In this document: positions 1 to 8,673 of the stretch, piece by piece | Layout: each line of letters begins with the position of its first letter | Position numbering within the stretch: position 1 is the stretch's first letter | Assembly: GCF_016834655.1 (NCBI RefSeq) | Contig: NZ_JAENHP010000004.1 | Location: forward strand, 763,068 to 827,067 | From: Paractinoplanes ovalisporus | Lineage (GTDB): Bacteria > Actinomycetota > Actinomycetes > Mycobacteriales > Micromonosporaceae | Length of the DNA stretch: 64,000 bases | Direction: 5' to 3' | The notes under the pieces: generated by a model | Databases searched by the model: none | Seen by the model: only the letters and a program-made list of their open reading frames with translations | What the model was told of the DNA's origin: nothing | Program-made: the position numbers and the translations under genes

Positions 1-161
1 TCACCGAGGTACTGATCCGGTTCGTGATCGCGGTTCCGATCGCCGCGCTGCTGCTGGCGGCGTTGCGGTTCGTCACCGCGGGTTACGGCCGGCCGGAGGG
101 GAAGCCGGAAGGCGCCCCGGTGACGCCGACGCCCATGGACGGGACGGAGAAGCCGGCCTGA
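1..161 (+). CDS. 3' end of a membrane protein, cut by window edge
   Basis: Only the last 52 codons are present, read from base 3 to a TGA at 159-161. They encode a hydrophobic segment (FVIAVPIAALLLAALRFV) followed by a hydrophilic, proline-rich tail ending EKPA. This looks like a final transmembrane helix with a cytoplasmic or extracytoplasmic tail. It is transcribed towards the leftward flagellar operon and separated from it by a strong hairpin. The family cannot be named from this fragment. Confidence 0.6.
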   Translation, partial: TEVLIRFVIAVPIAALLLAALRFVTAGYGRPEGKPEGAPVTPTPMDGTEKPA

Positions 162-174
162 CCAGGGTCAGCAA

Positions 175-210
175 AAGAGGGGGTGACCGCTTCGGCGGCC
201 ACCCCCTCTT
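175..210. terminator. Bidirectional hairpin terminator
   Basis: An 11-bp perfect stem (AAGAGGGGGTG with CACCCCCTCTT) encloses a further CCGC-TTCG-GCGG stem-loop. A-rich sequence on the left and T-rich sequence on the right would serve both strands. It sits between the rightward gene ending at 161 and the leftward fliK ending at 232, as expected of a shared terminator between convergent units. Confidence 0.85.
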
Positions 211-231
211 CTTGCTGTGGAGAAGGAAGCG

Positions 232-1977
232 CTAGGCGTGCGTGTCCAGGCGGCTGGTGCCCGGGGCGGCCCGGCGGATCGTCGGAGCGGTCGTCTCGGC
301 GGTGGCCGGTCCGGCCGTGGTGTCCCGGCGGCCGCCGCCCGGGAGACCGCCCTGGGTGAACTGCTGCCGGGCCTGCTCCTGCTGGGCGTTGCCCTGCCTC
401 AGATCGAGCGAGGTGTTGCGGAAACCGGCGTCGTTCAGCTCGCGGCGCAGGTCGTCCATGGCGTTGCGCAGCGCCTCGTTGCCGGCGTCGGTGCCGCTGG
501 TCAGCTGCACGTTGATCTCGCCGTTGCGGATCTCGGCCACCACCTGCACCGGGCCCAGGTCGACGGGGTGCAGGTGCACGGTCAGCCGGTGTACGCCGTC
601 CGCGTCCAGCTTGAGCGGGATGATCCGGGTGGCCAGCTGGGCGGCGGTCGGCTGGAAGGCCTGCGCCGGGCTGGGCGGGGGTGCGGTGCCGGCGGCGGGC
701 GCGGCCGGAGCAGCCGCCTGCGGTCCGGTGACTCCGGCGATGCCGGCCTGGCCGAGCGCGCCCGGGGTCGCGGTGCCGTCCGGGGCCACGCCGGGGGCGG
801 CGGCCGGGTTGACCGGGTTGGCGGTCGGGGCGGCGGTGCCGGCGTCGGTCTGGGCCTGGTCGGGCATCGCCGCCGGCGGCCCGGCCGTGGCGTCCGGCTG
901 GGCCGCGGGGTCGGCGGGCGTGGTGCCGGTGGGTGTGGGAGCCGGTCCGGCCGGCGTGGTGGCCGTCGCGGCGTCGGTCGTAGGCGGGGCGAGGCCGGCC
1001 GGGCGTGGCCCGGCCATCGGGGTCTCGATGCCGGCGGGCGAGGTGAGCGTGGCCGCGGCGTCGGCCGCGGCCAGCGGTCCGGCCGGTGTCGCGGTGCCGG
1101 TGGGGTCGGTGCCGACGGCCGGATGGCCGTCCTGGCCACCCTGGGCCGCGGCGGCGTTCTGGGCGACCTGGGCGGCGAGGGCGGGCGGAAGAGCCGTGCC
1201 GGGAGTGGCCGTACCGGGAGTCCCGGTGCCAGGAGCACCCGTGCCCGGCTGAGCAGCGGCCGCGTCCGGGGCCGGCGCGTTCGCGGCGGCCTGAGGGGTG
1301 GCGGGCCGGATGGGTCCTCCGGCGAGCGAGACGGCGTCAGAGGCATCGCCCTTCGCGGCCTCGGCCGGGGCGTTCGGGTTGGCCGGCTGCGGCGGGGCGG
1401 CTCCGGCGGTCGCGGCGGCGGTCTGCGCGGCGCTCGATGGGGTGGCGGCCGCCTGAGCCTCCGCCGGTCTGGTCTCGTCGGCGCCGGTGGTCGTGCCGGA
1501 GGAGTCGGTCTTTTTGTCGCCGTCGGCGCGCTCGGTCCCAGTGCGACCGGCGGTTTCCTGAGCGTCGGCCGGGCGATCGGTCTGGCGGTCGGCGGGGCGG
1601 TCGGCGCGACGCTGATCGGCCCGGTTCGTGGCGGCGGCCCGGTCGGCCGCGTCACGCTGCAGGGCGCTGCGCCCGGCGGCGGCCTGCTCGGCCTCGGCCC
1701 GGCGGTCAGCGGCCCGATCGGCGGCGCGGTCCGCGGCCGCCCGGTCGGCGGCGCGGTCCATGGTCCGGTCGGCGGCCCGGTCCTCGGCGGTCCGCTGATC
1801 GGCGGTCCGGCGGTCGTCGCGCCCGTCCGCCCGGTTCGGCTCGTCCCGCTTCGGCTTGTCGAGCTCGGCCGAGAGCGCGGAACCGAACTCCTCCGCGCCC
1901 TCGCCCCGCTTGCTGCCGGGACGACGGCCGATGTCGGCGACCGACGCGCGGTCGGGCCCGCTGACGGAATTCGGCAT
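232..1977 (-). CDS. fliK: Flagellar hook-length control protein FliK
   Basis: 581 residues. The C-terminal part (about 435-515) carries the FliK/Flg_hook signature: LTVHLHPVDLGPVQV, then a helix with MDDLRRELNDAGF. FliK is the secreted ruler that sets hook length and switches export specificity. Residues about 45-130 are an unusual charged stretch of degenerate DRAADRA repeats, followed by a long Ala/Pro/Thr/Gly linker; such low-complexity centres are common in FliK. The ATG has GGAGAGG about 8 nt upstream. It is the last gene of the leftward flgB-to-fliK unit and is followed by a terminator. The identity rests mainly on the C-terminal domain and gene order. Confidence 0.85.
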   Translation of the reverse strand: MPNSVSGPDRASVADIGRRPGSKRGEGAEEFGSALSAELDKPKRDEPNRADGRDDRRTADQRTAEDRAADRTMDRAADRAAADRAADRAADRRAEAEQAAAGRSALQRDAADRAAATNRADQRRADRPADRQTDRPADAQETAGRTGTERADGDKKTDSSGTTTGADETRPAEAQAAATPSSAAQTAAATAGAAPPQPANPNAPAEAAKGDASDAVSLAGGPIRPATPQAAANAPAPDAAAAQPGTGAPGTGTPGTATPGTALPPALAAQVAQNAAAAQGGQDGHPAVGTDPTGTATPAGPLAAADAAATLTSPAGIETPMAGPRPAGLAPPTTDAATATTPAGPAPTPTGTTPADPAAQPDATAGPPAAMPDQAQTDAGTAAPTANPVNPAAAPGVAPDGTATPGALGQAGIAGVTGPQAAAPAAPAAGTAPPPSPAQAFQPTAAQLATRIIPLKLDADGVHRLTVHLHPVDLGPVQVVAEIRNGEINVQLTSGTDAGNEALRNAMDDLRRELNDAGFRNTSLDLRQGNAQQEQARQQFTQGGLPGGGRRDTTAGPATAETTAPTIRRAAPGTSRLDTHA

Positions 1978-2015
1978 CTTGATCAGCCTCTCCTTCAGGT
2001 TGGGGCGCTCGGCGG

Positions 2016-3026
2016 TCAGCCGCCGAGCGCGGCGAGGGCCTTCTGGACCTTCGGGACATAGGCCTGGGTCTCCGAGAACGGCGGGATGCCGCCGTACCGG
2101 TGCACCGCGCCGCCGCCCGCGTTGTAGGCGGCCAGAGCCAGCGGCAGCGACTTGAACTCACGCAGGTTGCGGGCCAGCAGCTTGGCCCCGCCGTTGATCG
2201 CCTGCTCGGGGTCGAACGAGTTCTTGACGCCCAGGCCGCGCGCGGTCGACGGCATGAGCTGCATGAGCCCCTGCGCGCCGGCCTTGCTGACGGCCTGCGG
2301 GTCGTACCCGGACTCGACCTTGGCCACCGCGGCCAGCAGCTTGGGGGAGACGCCGTAGCGGTTGCCGGCCTTGACGAACATGTCGGCGTACGGAACTCCG
2401 GCCAGCGAGCCGGTGCCCTGCAGACTGGCCGGCCGGACCGCGGCGACGTTCTGACCACCGGCCACCGCGGAGAAGTCTGAGACGACCCGGCGGATGTGCG
2501 TGGGCTTCTCGTAGACACTCTGGATCTTGACGTGGTCACCCGGCTTGGGCGCCGCGATCATCTTGTTGTCGCCGAGGTAGATGGCGACGTGGTCGACGGG
2601 GGAGTCGAACGCCAGGATGTCGCCCGGCTTGGCCTGGGCCAGGTTGGCCACCGGCTCGCCGGCCTTGGCCTGCTGATGGGACAGGCGGGGCAGCTTGATG
2701 CCGAGGTCGCTGTAGGCGCGCTGCACCAGCGCCGAGCAGTCCAGGCCCTTGTCGGGGTCGGTGCTTCCGAAGACGTACGGGGTGCCGAGATATTTTTTGG
2801 CCGCGTCGACCACGTCCTGGCCGCTGGCCTGGTTGTTCAGCCGCATCCCGCCGCCCTGGCCGGTCGCGGTGGCCAGCGCCGAGGCGAACGAGACGTTGCC
2901 GCCGGCGCCGGTGGTCGTGGCGGTGCCGACGGTGCCGGTGGCGCCCGGGGCCGGATTGACCGGTGTGAGGCCGAGCTGGCCCTGCAACTCCTGGATGCGG
3001 TTGAGCACCCCGGTGACACCGATCAT
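2016..3026 (-). CDS. NlpC/P60 + SLT bifunctional peptidoglycan hydrolase, flagellar (FlgJ substitute)
   Basis: 336 residues with two wall-cutting domains. Residues about 68-175 are NlpC/P60, with nucleophile Cys97 in GLDCSALVQ and His146 in VDHVAIYLG. Residues about 213-330 are a soluble lytic transglycosylase domain, with Glu238 in AKVESGYDP, GAQGLMQLMPSTA and LALAAYNAG. The first 60 residues are a hydrophilic, Gly/Thr-rich lead with no clear signal peptide, so it may leave through the flagellar export route (inference). The ATG overlaps the fliJ stop (ATGA), which shows translational coupling. Its place between fliJ and fliK suggests it opens the wall for the rod, the role of FlgJ in Gram-negative bacteria. 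Confidence 0.85.
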   Translation of the reverse strand: MIGVTGVLNRIQELQGQLGLTPVNPAPGATGTVGTATTTGAGGNVSFASALATATGQGGGMRLNNQASGQDVVDAAKKYLGTPYVFGSTDPDKGLDCSALVQRAYSDLGIKLPRLSHQQAKAGEPVANLAQAKPGDILAFDSPVDHVAIYLGDNKMIAAPKPGDHVKIQSVYEKPTHIRRVVSDFSAVAGGQNVAAVRPASLQGTGSLAGVPYADMFVKAGNRYGVSPKLLAAVAKVESGYDPQAVSKAGAQGLMQLMPSTARGLGVKNSFDPEQAINGGAKLLARNLREFKSLPLALAAYNAGGGAVHRYGGIPPFSETQAYVPKVQKALAALGG

Positions 3027-3466
3027 TCAGCGCCTCCGCCGCGAGCGGCGTTGCGGGCCTTGCTGGTCATCGCCAGCTCGTCGAGGTTGGCCTGGTCCCG
3101 GCGGAGGTCGTTGGCGCGCACCATCTCGGCGTGCCGCTCGGCCATCATCTCGACCGCACGGCGGCGTTTGGCGGCGTCGGCCAGCACGGCCATGCGCTCG
3201 CGCTCGATCTCCTGCGCGTCGGAGACCATGCGATGGGCGCTCATCAGGGCCCCGGCCAGCGACTGGCGGGCGACCAGGCCGGCGACGATGGCGCGGGCCG
3301 AGCCCTCGGTGGGCGCCTCGGCTCCGACCAGGTCGAGATGCTTGCGGCGTACGAGGGCCTCGGCATCACGGATGTCGGCCCGGGACTGGATGACGGCGCC
3401 CTTGGCCGCGTCCTCCTGGGCCTTGCGGGCGCGGAGCACGGGAGAGAGCCGGAAGAAGCGGTTCAA
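3023..3466 (-). CDS. fliJ: Flagellar export chaperone/ATPase stalk FliJ
   Basis: 147 residues, almost entirely predicted coiled coil rich in Ala, Arg, Glu and Met. It begins MNRFFRLSPVLRARKAQE, typical of FliJ (FRL-x-x-VL-x-x-R). FliJ inserts into the FliI hexamer and escorts substrates to the export gate. The gene follows fliI on the same strand with a 95-nt gap and overlaps the next gene by 4 nt. Family sequence conservation is low, so the call leans on length, coiled-coil character, N-terminal motif and position. Confidence 0.85.
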   Translation of the reverse strand: MNRFFRLSPVLRARKAQEDAAKGAVIQSRADIRDAEALVRRKHLDLVGAEAPTEGSARAIVAGLVARQSLAGALMSAHRMVSDAQEIERERMAVLADAAKRRRAVEMMAERHAEMVRANDLRRDQANLDELAMTSKARNAARGGGAE

Positions 3467-3561
3467 CGTTCTGCCTCCTAGCGCGGCCGTGGACGGGCCC
3501 TCACCTTCCCGGTCGGCCCGGCAACCGGATCACTGAGCCCTTGCACCCGAGCTGCAACTCG

Positions 3562-4869
3562 TCAGGAAGCAGCGACGAGGGCCCGGAGCTGGGCCCAGGC
3601 CTCGTCGGCGGTGACGCGCTCGTCGAGGCCCTGGCGCAGGAACGCGTTGATGTGCGGCCAGATCGCCGTGGCCCGGTCGGCGTCCGGGTTGGTGCCCGCC
3701 ACGTACGCCCCGATCTCGACCAGCTCACGGACGTCGCGGTGAGCGGCCATCAGGCGGCGCAACTCGGTGGCGTCGGCCCGCTGCTCCTTGCTGGTGATCT
3801 TATTGGCCACACGCGAGATCGAGTCGAGGGCCTGGATGCTCGGGAAGTGGCCGGCGGTGGCCAGCTTGCGGTCGAGCACCACGTGACCGTCGAGGATCGA
3901 GCGGGCCGCGTCGGCGATCGGCTCGTTGTGGTCGTCACCCTCGACCAGCACGGTGTAGAGGCCGGTGATGCTGCCCCGCGCGCCCGGCCCGGCCCGCTCC
4001 AGCAGCGAGGCCAGCATGGCGAACACCGAGGGCGGATATCCGCGGGTGGCCGGCGGTTCGCCCACGGACAGCCCCACCTCGCGCTGCGCCATCGCCGCAC
4101 GCGTCACGCTGTCCATCATCAGCAGCACGTCGGCGCCCTCGTCGCGGTAGTACTCGGCGATCCGGGTGGCCACGGCGCCGGCCCTCAGGCGTACGAGGGG
4201 AGGGGTGTCCGACGTGGCGATGACCACCACCGACCTCGCCAGCCCCTCCTCGCCCAGGTCGTGCTCGATGAACTCGCGGACCTCGCGGCCACGCTCACCG
4301 ACCAGGGCGACCACGTTCAGCTCGGCCGAGGTGCCTCGGGTGATCATGCTCATCAGCGTCGACTTGCCGACGCCGGAGCCGGCGAAGATGCCGATGCGCT
4401 GCCCCCGCCCGCAGGGCACGAGCGTGTCCAGGACCCGTACGCCCAGGGACATCGGCTTGTCGACCAGCTGGCGTTCCATGGCCGACGGGGGCGCCGCGTC
4501 GATGCTGACCATGTGGCCCTTGAGCGGCGGTCCGCCGTCCATCGGGCGGCCCAGCCCGTCCAGGATGCGGCCCTGCAGGTCGGGGCCGACCGCGACCCGC
4601 AGCGGCCCGCCCGTGCTGATGACCGGTGTGCCCGTGCCGAGCCCGGCGATCGGGCCCAGCGGCAGGCAGGAGAGCTTGTCGCCCTCGATCGCGGCCACCT
4701 CGGCGAAGATCGCGTCGGCGCCCTCGCCCATCTGCACCAGGTCGCCGACCCGGGCGTCGACGCCACTGACGGTCACCCGCAGGCCGACCGCGCCGACCAC
4801 CTTGCCCCGTGTGAGCGGGCGGGCCGCCTCGATCGCCGCCGTCATGCGGTGCCGGAACACGTCCGTCAT
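3562..4869 (-). CDS. fliI: Flagellum-specific export ATPase FliI
   Basis: 435 residues, the usual FliI length. Walker A is GSGVGKST with Lys169, and Walker B is ADVLLMMDSVTR with Asp253, followed by AAMAQREVGL, the signature of the F1-beta/FliI/YscN family. The N-terminal beta-barrel region (VSGVDARVGDLV) is present. It energises unloading of substrates at the flagellar type III export apparatus on the cytoplasmic membrane. The start ATG has GGAGAGG upstream. It lies 25 nt after fliH, its regulator, and upstream of fliJ, its stalk. Confidence 0.97.
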   Translation of the reverse strand: MTDVFRHRMTAAIEAARPLTRGKVVGAVGLRVTVSGVDARVGDLVQMGEGADAIFAEVAAIEGDKLSCLPLGPIAGLGTGTPVISTGGPLRVAVGPDLQGRILDGLGRPMDGGPPLKGHMVSIDAAPPSAMERQLVDKPMSLGVRVLDTLVPCGRGQRIGIFAGSGVGKSTLMSMITRGTSAELNVVALVGERGREVREFIEHDLGEEGLARSVVVIATSDTPPLVRLRAGAVATRIAEYYRDEGADVLLMMDSVTRAAMAQREVGLSVGEPPATRGYPPSVFAMLASLLERAGPGARGSITGLYTVLVEGDDHNEPIADAARSILDGHVVLDRKLATAGHFPSIQALDSISRVANKITSKEQRADATELRRLMAAHRDVRELVEIGAYVAGTNPDADRATAIWPHINAFLRQGLDERVTADEAWAQLRALVAAS

Positions 4870-4894
4870 CTTGTGCCTCTCCGTTGACGCCGGG

Positions 4895-5575
4895 CTACTG
4901 CAGCCGCAGGGCCTCCCGCGCGCGGGTCACGGCGGCGGCGATGGTGGCGTCCACCGTCGCCATGCCGGTCTCCGCGATCGCGTCACCGGGACGCAGCGCG
5001 GGGTCGGGGCGCAGGCGCACCCGGCGTCCCTCGTACTCGAACTCCGTGTCGCCGCCCTCGCCGACCAGCACGTGGAAGTCCTCCGGGTGCAGGCTGACGA
5101 CCAGCGATCCGGCCTCGGGGACGGCTGCCATGGCCCGGCGCACCGCGTCCGCCGTACGGCCCTGAGGGTCGTCCAGGCTGCGCCCGATGATCGCCTCGGC
5201 CAGCTCGAAGGCGTGCGCCAGCAGCACCTCCTGCAGCTCGCCGAAGGTGGGCATGAGCTGGTTCTCGAGTTCGGTCACGGCCCGGCCGAGCGCGTTGACC
5301 GCCTGCGCCAGCGCGGTCGCCCGCCGCTGCTCGTACGCCTGCTCGGTGGCCCGGGCCCGGGCGTGCGCGTTCTCCGCGGCCACGGCCGCCTCGCGCTGAC
5401 CCTGGGCCCACCCCTCGGCGTATCCGGCCGTACGGGCCTGCTGTTTGAGGCGGTCGAGCGAGTCGCCGTCGCTCGGCAGCCCGGTACGCAGGTCGACCCC
5501 GAACCGGGCGGCCGAGACCGACTCCGCACTCGAGCCGCGCAGAACCGGGCTGGTGCTCTCAGGCGATGAGCTCAT
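4895..5575 (-). CDS. fliH: Flagellar export ATPase regulator FliH
   Basis: About 226 residues. A coiled-coil middle with alternating Ala/Glu/Arg precedes a C-terminal FliH/HrpE-type domain (VLLAHAFELAEAIIG, VVSLHPEDFHVLVG, PGDAIAETGMATVDATI). FliH tethers and inhibits FliI. The ATG at 5575 is preferred because GGCGAGG lies just upstream; a GTG four codons earlier is also open. The start lies inside the fliG 3' end (17-nt overlap), so the two are probably translationally coupled. Confidence 0.9.
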   Translation of the reverse strand: MSSSPESTSPVLRGSSAESVSAARFGVDLRTGLPSDGDSLDRLKQQARTAGYAEGWAQGQREAAVAAENAHARARATEQAYEQRRATALAQAVNALGRAVTELENQLMPTFGELQEVLLAHAFELAEAIIGRSLDDPQGRTADAVRRAMAAVPEAGSLVVSLHPEDFHVLVGEGGDTEFEYEGRRVRLRPDPALRPGDAIAETGMATVDATIAAAVTRAREALRLQ

Positions 5576-6584
5576 CGGCCTCGCCACCGCGCTGGACCTC
5601 GATCTGGCCGGAGTCCTCGAGCGAGCGGATCACCGAGACGATCTTGGCCTGGGCCTCCTCGACCATCTTGACCTTGACCGGGCCGAGCAGGTCGATCTCC
5701 TCGAGCAGGTTCTCGCGGCCGCGCTCGGAGAGGTTCTTGGTGACCTTGTCGCGCACGGTGTCGGGCACACCCTTGAGGGCGGTGGCCAGGTCGGCCGGCT
5801 CCACTTGGCGCAGCACCAGCTGGATGGCGCGGTCCTCGAGGTTGATGATGTCCTCGAACATGAACATCCGGCGCCGGATCTCCTCGGCCAGCTCGGGGCT
5901 GCGGGCGTCCAGGGCTTCCAGGATGAGCCGTTCGGTGGTGCGGTCGGCGCGGTTGATGATGTCGACCAGCGGCTGCAGACCGCCGACGGTGGAGAGCTCG
6001 TCCGGCTGCAGCACCGACGAAAGCTTGCGCTGCAGGGCCTGCTCGACCTGGCGGATGATCTCGGGGGAGGTGCGGTCCATGACCGCGATCCGGTGCGCGA
6101 CCTCGGTCTGCACCTCGATCGGGAGGCCGGCCAGGATCGACGAGGCGAGCGCCGAGGGGATGTGCGCGAGCACCAGAGCGATCGTCTGCGGGTGCTCGTA
6201 CTGCACGTAGGAGAGCAGCTGCCGGGGGTCGGCGTGGCTGAGGAAGTTGAACGGGATGTCGTTCATCGAGGCTTCGAGGCGATCCAGTATCAACGCCGCG
6301 CGGTCCTTGCCCAGCGAGGCCTCTAGCAGCTCGCGGGCGTAGTCCATGCCGCCCGAACCGGCGTACCGGGTCGTGGCCATCGCGTAGAACTCGTCCATCA
6401 CATCGTCGACCTGGGTCGGTTCCAGCTTGCCGAGCCGGGCGATCTCGGCCGAGATCATCTCGACTTCCTTCTCCGACATCTGCGACATGATCTGGGCGGA
6501 CTGCTCCTTGCCGAACTGGACGAGCATGATGGCGGCCTTGCGCACGCCCGTCATCGACATGGTGGTGAGCGCCGGTGTGGTCAA
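5559..6584 (-). CDS. fliG: Flagellar motor switch protein FliG
   Basis: 341 residues from TTG 6584, which has GAGGGAG at a good distance; an upstream TTG at 6617 is less well placed. N-terminal MTGVRKAAIMLVQFG, middle EHPQTIALVLAHIP (the FliM-binding EHPQ motif), and C-terminal FMFEDIINLEDRAIQLVLRQV, the charged torque helix, all match FliG. It sits on the cytoplasmic face of the MS ring and couples to the stator, whose genes are not in this window. It directly follows fliF. Confidence 0.97.
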   Translation of the reverse strand: MTTPALTTMSMTGVRKAAIMLVQFGKEQSAQIMSQMSEKEVEMISAEIARLGKLEPTQVDDVMDEFYAMATTRYAGSGGMDYARELLEASLGKDRAALILDRLEASMNDIPFNFLSHADPRQLLSYVQYEHPQTIALVLAHIPSALASSILAGLPIEVQTEVAHRIAVMDRTSPEIIRQVEQALQRKLSSVLQPDELSTVGGLQPLVDIINRADRTTERLILEALDARSPELAEEIRRRMFMFEDIINLEDRAIQLVLRQVEPADLATALKGVPDTVRDKVTKNLSERGRENLLEEIDLLGPVKVKMVEEAQAKIVSVIRSLEDSGQIEVQRGGEADELIA

Positions 6585-6669
6585 CGCGTACTCCCTCGGA
6601 ACCCGCAGCGGAAACAAGCCGTAGGACGGCTGTGGCGGCGGCCGGGCTGACCGGCCGCCGCGCGAAGGG

Positions 6670-8298
6670 TCAGCGCGTCACATCGGCGGCCAGCCAGCCG
6701 CGCAAGAGCACTGCCATCTCCTCAGGTTGATCCTTGACCATCTGATCGATCTCCCGCTGGCGTTCCTCGCGAGCCTGCACGTTCGTGTCGTCCATGGCCA
6801 TTCCGGCCTCGAGCATCTGCGCGGGGATCGCCTGGTTGAGCTCGGCGAGCCGCTGTGCCTCGAGCGCGGCCTGCATGTCCTCGAGGTGCTTGCGCTCCTC
6901 GGGGGTCAGGCCCCGCCGCTTCTTGCTCTTGCGGCTGAACCTCCAGGCCAGGAAGAGCAGCACCAGCACCAGTCCGGCCAGTCCGGCCGTCTTGTACATC
7001 GACATCTGCTTGGCCTGCGTGGCCGCCGCCGAGGAGGCGGCCAGGGCCTCCTGGGCCGCCTTGGCCGCGCTCTGGTCGAACGGCATGGCCGAGACCGCGA
7101 TCGTGTCGCCGCGGGTGCTGTCGATGCCGGCCGCCGCGGTCACCAGCTGCTGCACCTGGGCCGGGTCGATGGTGGTGGAGGTGCTGCTGTTGAGCAGGAC
7201 GGCCACGTTGAGCTTCTTGATGCCGCCCGGGGCGCTGCGGCGCACCTCGTTGACCTCGTTGACCGCGTTGTTCCGGACGCTGCTGCTGTTCTCGTACTGA
7301 CCCGGGCCGTTGCTGCTGCCGCTGCCGGTGGTGCAGCCGGGGCCGGAGATGTTGTCCGGGCCGAGCACGCCGCCGGCGCAGTTGTTGGCGCCGTTGTAGG
7401 CCTCCCGCGTGTTCTGCTCGGAGAGCGCGGGCACCGACGGGTCGGAGTTGTAGGTCTTGCTGGTCGTCTGGGTCTGGTCGAAGTCGAGGGCCACCGTGGT
7501 GACCACGGACGAGTTACCCGGCCCGACCACGCTGTCCAGCATGCTCTGGATGGACTGGTTCATCCGGTTCTGGAAGGCGACGGTCGCCGAATCGGTGCCG
7601 CTGTCGCCGCCCGTGCCGACGGCCGCACCGCCGCCGGTCGACAGGATCTTGCCGTCGGCGCCGGCCACCGTGATCTCGGTCGGGTCGAGGCCCTCCACGC
7701 TGGAGGCGACCAGGTGCACGATGGCCTGCACCTGCTGGCTGTCCAGCGGCTCGGTGGCCGACGTCTGCACCAGCACCGAGGCGGTCGGCTTGTCCTGCTC
7801 GTCGGCGAAGACGTCCTTCTTGGGGATCACGAGGTGCACGGTGGCCGCCTCGACCCCCGCGATCGACTTGATCGTGTTGGACAGCTCGCCCTCCAGGGCG
7901 CGCTGGTAGTTCGTCTGCTGCATGAAGTCGCTGGTGGTGATGCCCTGCTGGTCGAGCAGCGCGTAGCCGGTGCCGGCGTCGCCCGGCAGGCCCTCACCGC
8001 TCAGCGACAGGCGCAGCTCGTTGACCTGGTCCTGCGGCACCAGAATGGTCTGACCGTCGTTGGCCAGCTCGTACGTCGTCCCGGACTTCTTCAGCGACTC
8101 GACGATCGCGCTGGCGTCCTTGGACGAGAGGTTGTTGAACAGGATCGAGTACGACGGCTTCGACGCCCACGTGGCGAAGAAGTAGGCACCCACGACGAGT
8201 GCGATCACTGCCGCGATCGTGACGGCCTTCTGTCCCGGGGTGAAGGACCGGAACATGTCCGTGACGCGGCGAACCGGAGCGGGAAGGCGGTCGGTCAT
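6670..8298 (-). CDS. fliF: Flagellar MS-ring protein FliF
   Basis: 542 residues with two membrane helices, at about 24-44 and about 435-455, enclosing the large periplasmic YscJ/FliF ring-building region (SILFNNLSSKDASAIVESL, RALEGELSNTIKSI, VHLVIPKKDVF). The C-terminal cytoplasmic tail, which binds FliG, ends in a PEEMAVLLRGWL motif typical of FliF. It forms the basal ring in the cell membrane and is the first assembled structure. It begins 2 nt after fliE and precedes fliG. Confidence 0.96.
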   Translation of the reverse strand: MTDRLPAPVRRVTDMFRSFTPGQKAVTIAAVIALVVGAYFFATWASKPSYSILFNNLSSKDASAIVESLKKSGTTYELANDGQTILVPQDQVNELRLSLSGEGLPGDAGTGYALLDQQGITTSDFMQQTNYQRALEGELSNTIKSIAGVEAATVHLVIPKKDVFADEQDKPTASVLVQTSATEPLDSQQVQAIVHLVASSVEGLDPTEITVAGADGKILSTGGGAAVGTGGDSGTDSATVAFQNRMNQSIQSMLDSVVGPGNSSVVTTVALDFDQTQTTSKTYNSDPSVPALSEQNTREAYNGANNCAGGVLGPDNISGPGCTTGSGSSNGPGQYENSSSVRNNAVNEVNEVRRSAPGGIKKLNVAVLLNSSTSTTIDPAQVQQLVTAAAGIDSTRGDTIAVSAMPFDQSAAKAAQEALAASSAAATQAKQMSMYKTAGLAGLVLVLLFLAWRFSRKSKKRRGLTPEERKHLEDMQAALEAQRLAELNQAIPAQMLEAGMAMDDTNVQAREERQREIDQMVKDQPEEMAVLLRGWLAADVTR

Positions 8299-8299
8299 G

Positions 8300-8665
8300 T
8301 CAGGCCTGCATCCTCATGATTTCCTGGAACGCTTCCACGGCCTTGTTGCGGACGGCGAGCGTCAGCTGAAGGCCGAGCTGCGCCTCGTTGGCCGCCATCG
8401 TGTACTGGGCCGGGTCCTGCAGTGTTCCCTGGGCGGCCTGGACCGCGAGGTCGCTGGCCTTGGTCTGTGACGCCTGGACGCTCTCGAGGCCGCGCGACAG
8501 CATGCTGGCGAAGCTCTCGTTGGGTCCCTGGGCCTCGGTGGCCTTGTCGGTGCCGGTCAGAGCGCCGGCCCCACCGATGTTGCCGATGTCGCCGACCTTG
8601 TCGAGGCCGGAGATGCCGGCCACGCTGCCGAACGGGCTGCCGATCGGTCCTATCGCGGAGGTCAT
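8300..8665 (-). CDS. fliE: Flagellar MS ring-rod junction protein FliE
   Basis: 121 residues. The Gly-rich N-terminal half is followed by the conserved FliE region: FASMLSRGLESVQASQTKASDLAVQAAQG, then LQLTLAVRNKAVEAFQEIMRMQ. FliE joins the FliF ring to the rod and is needed to start export. The ATG is preceded by GAGGTAGG. It lies between flgC and fliF with almost no intergenic space, the standard flgB-flgC-fliE-fliF order. Confidence 0.95.
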   Translation of the reverse strand: MTSAIGPIGSPFGSVAGISGLDKVGDIGNIGGAGALTGTDKATEAQGPNESFASMLSRGLESVQASQTKASDLAVQAAQGTLQDPAQYTMAANEAQLGLQLTLAVRNKAVEAFQEIMRMQA

Positions 8666-8673
8666 CGCCTACC

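Noticed and set aside
217..2061. Long plus-strand open frame opposite fliK (614 codons)
   Set aside because: Its product is Arg/Gly-rich with no domain, it mirrors fliK codon bias, and it has no ribosome site. Such antisense frames are common in 70%-GC DNA.
3521..3560. GCAACCG and GCACCCG-AGCT-GCAACTC between fliI and fliJ as a TcrA box
   Set aside because: The correctly spaced pair has two mismatches in one half and lies inside an operon with no promoter-like sequence beside it.
3541..4887. Plus-strand frame opposite fliI (448 codons)
   Set aside because: No recognisable protein features; fliI on the other strand is unmistakable.
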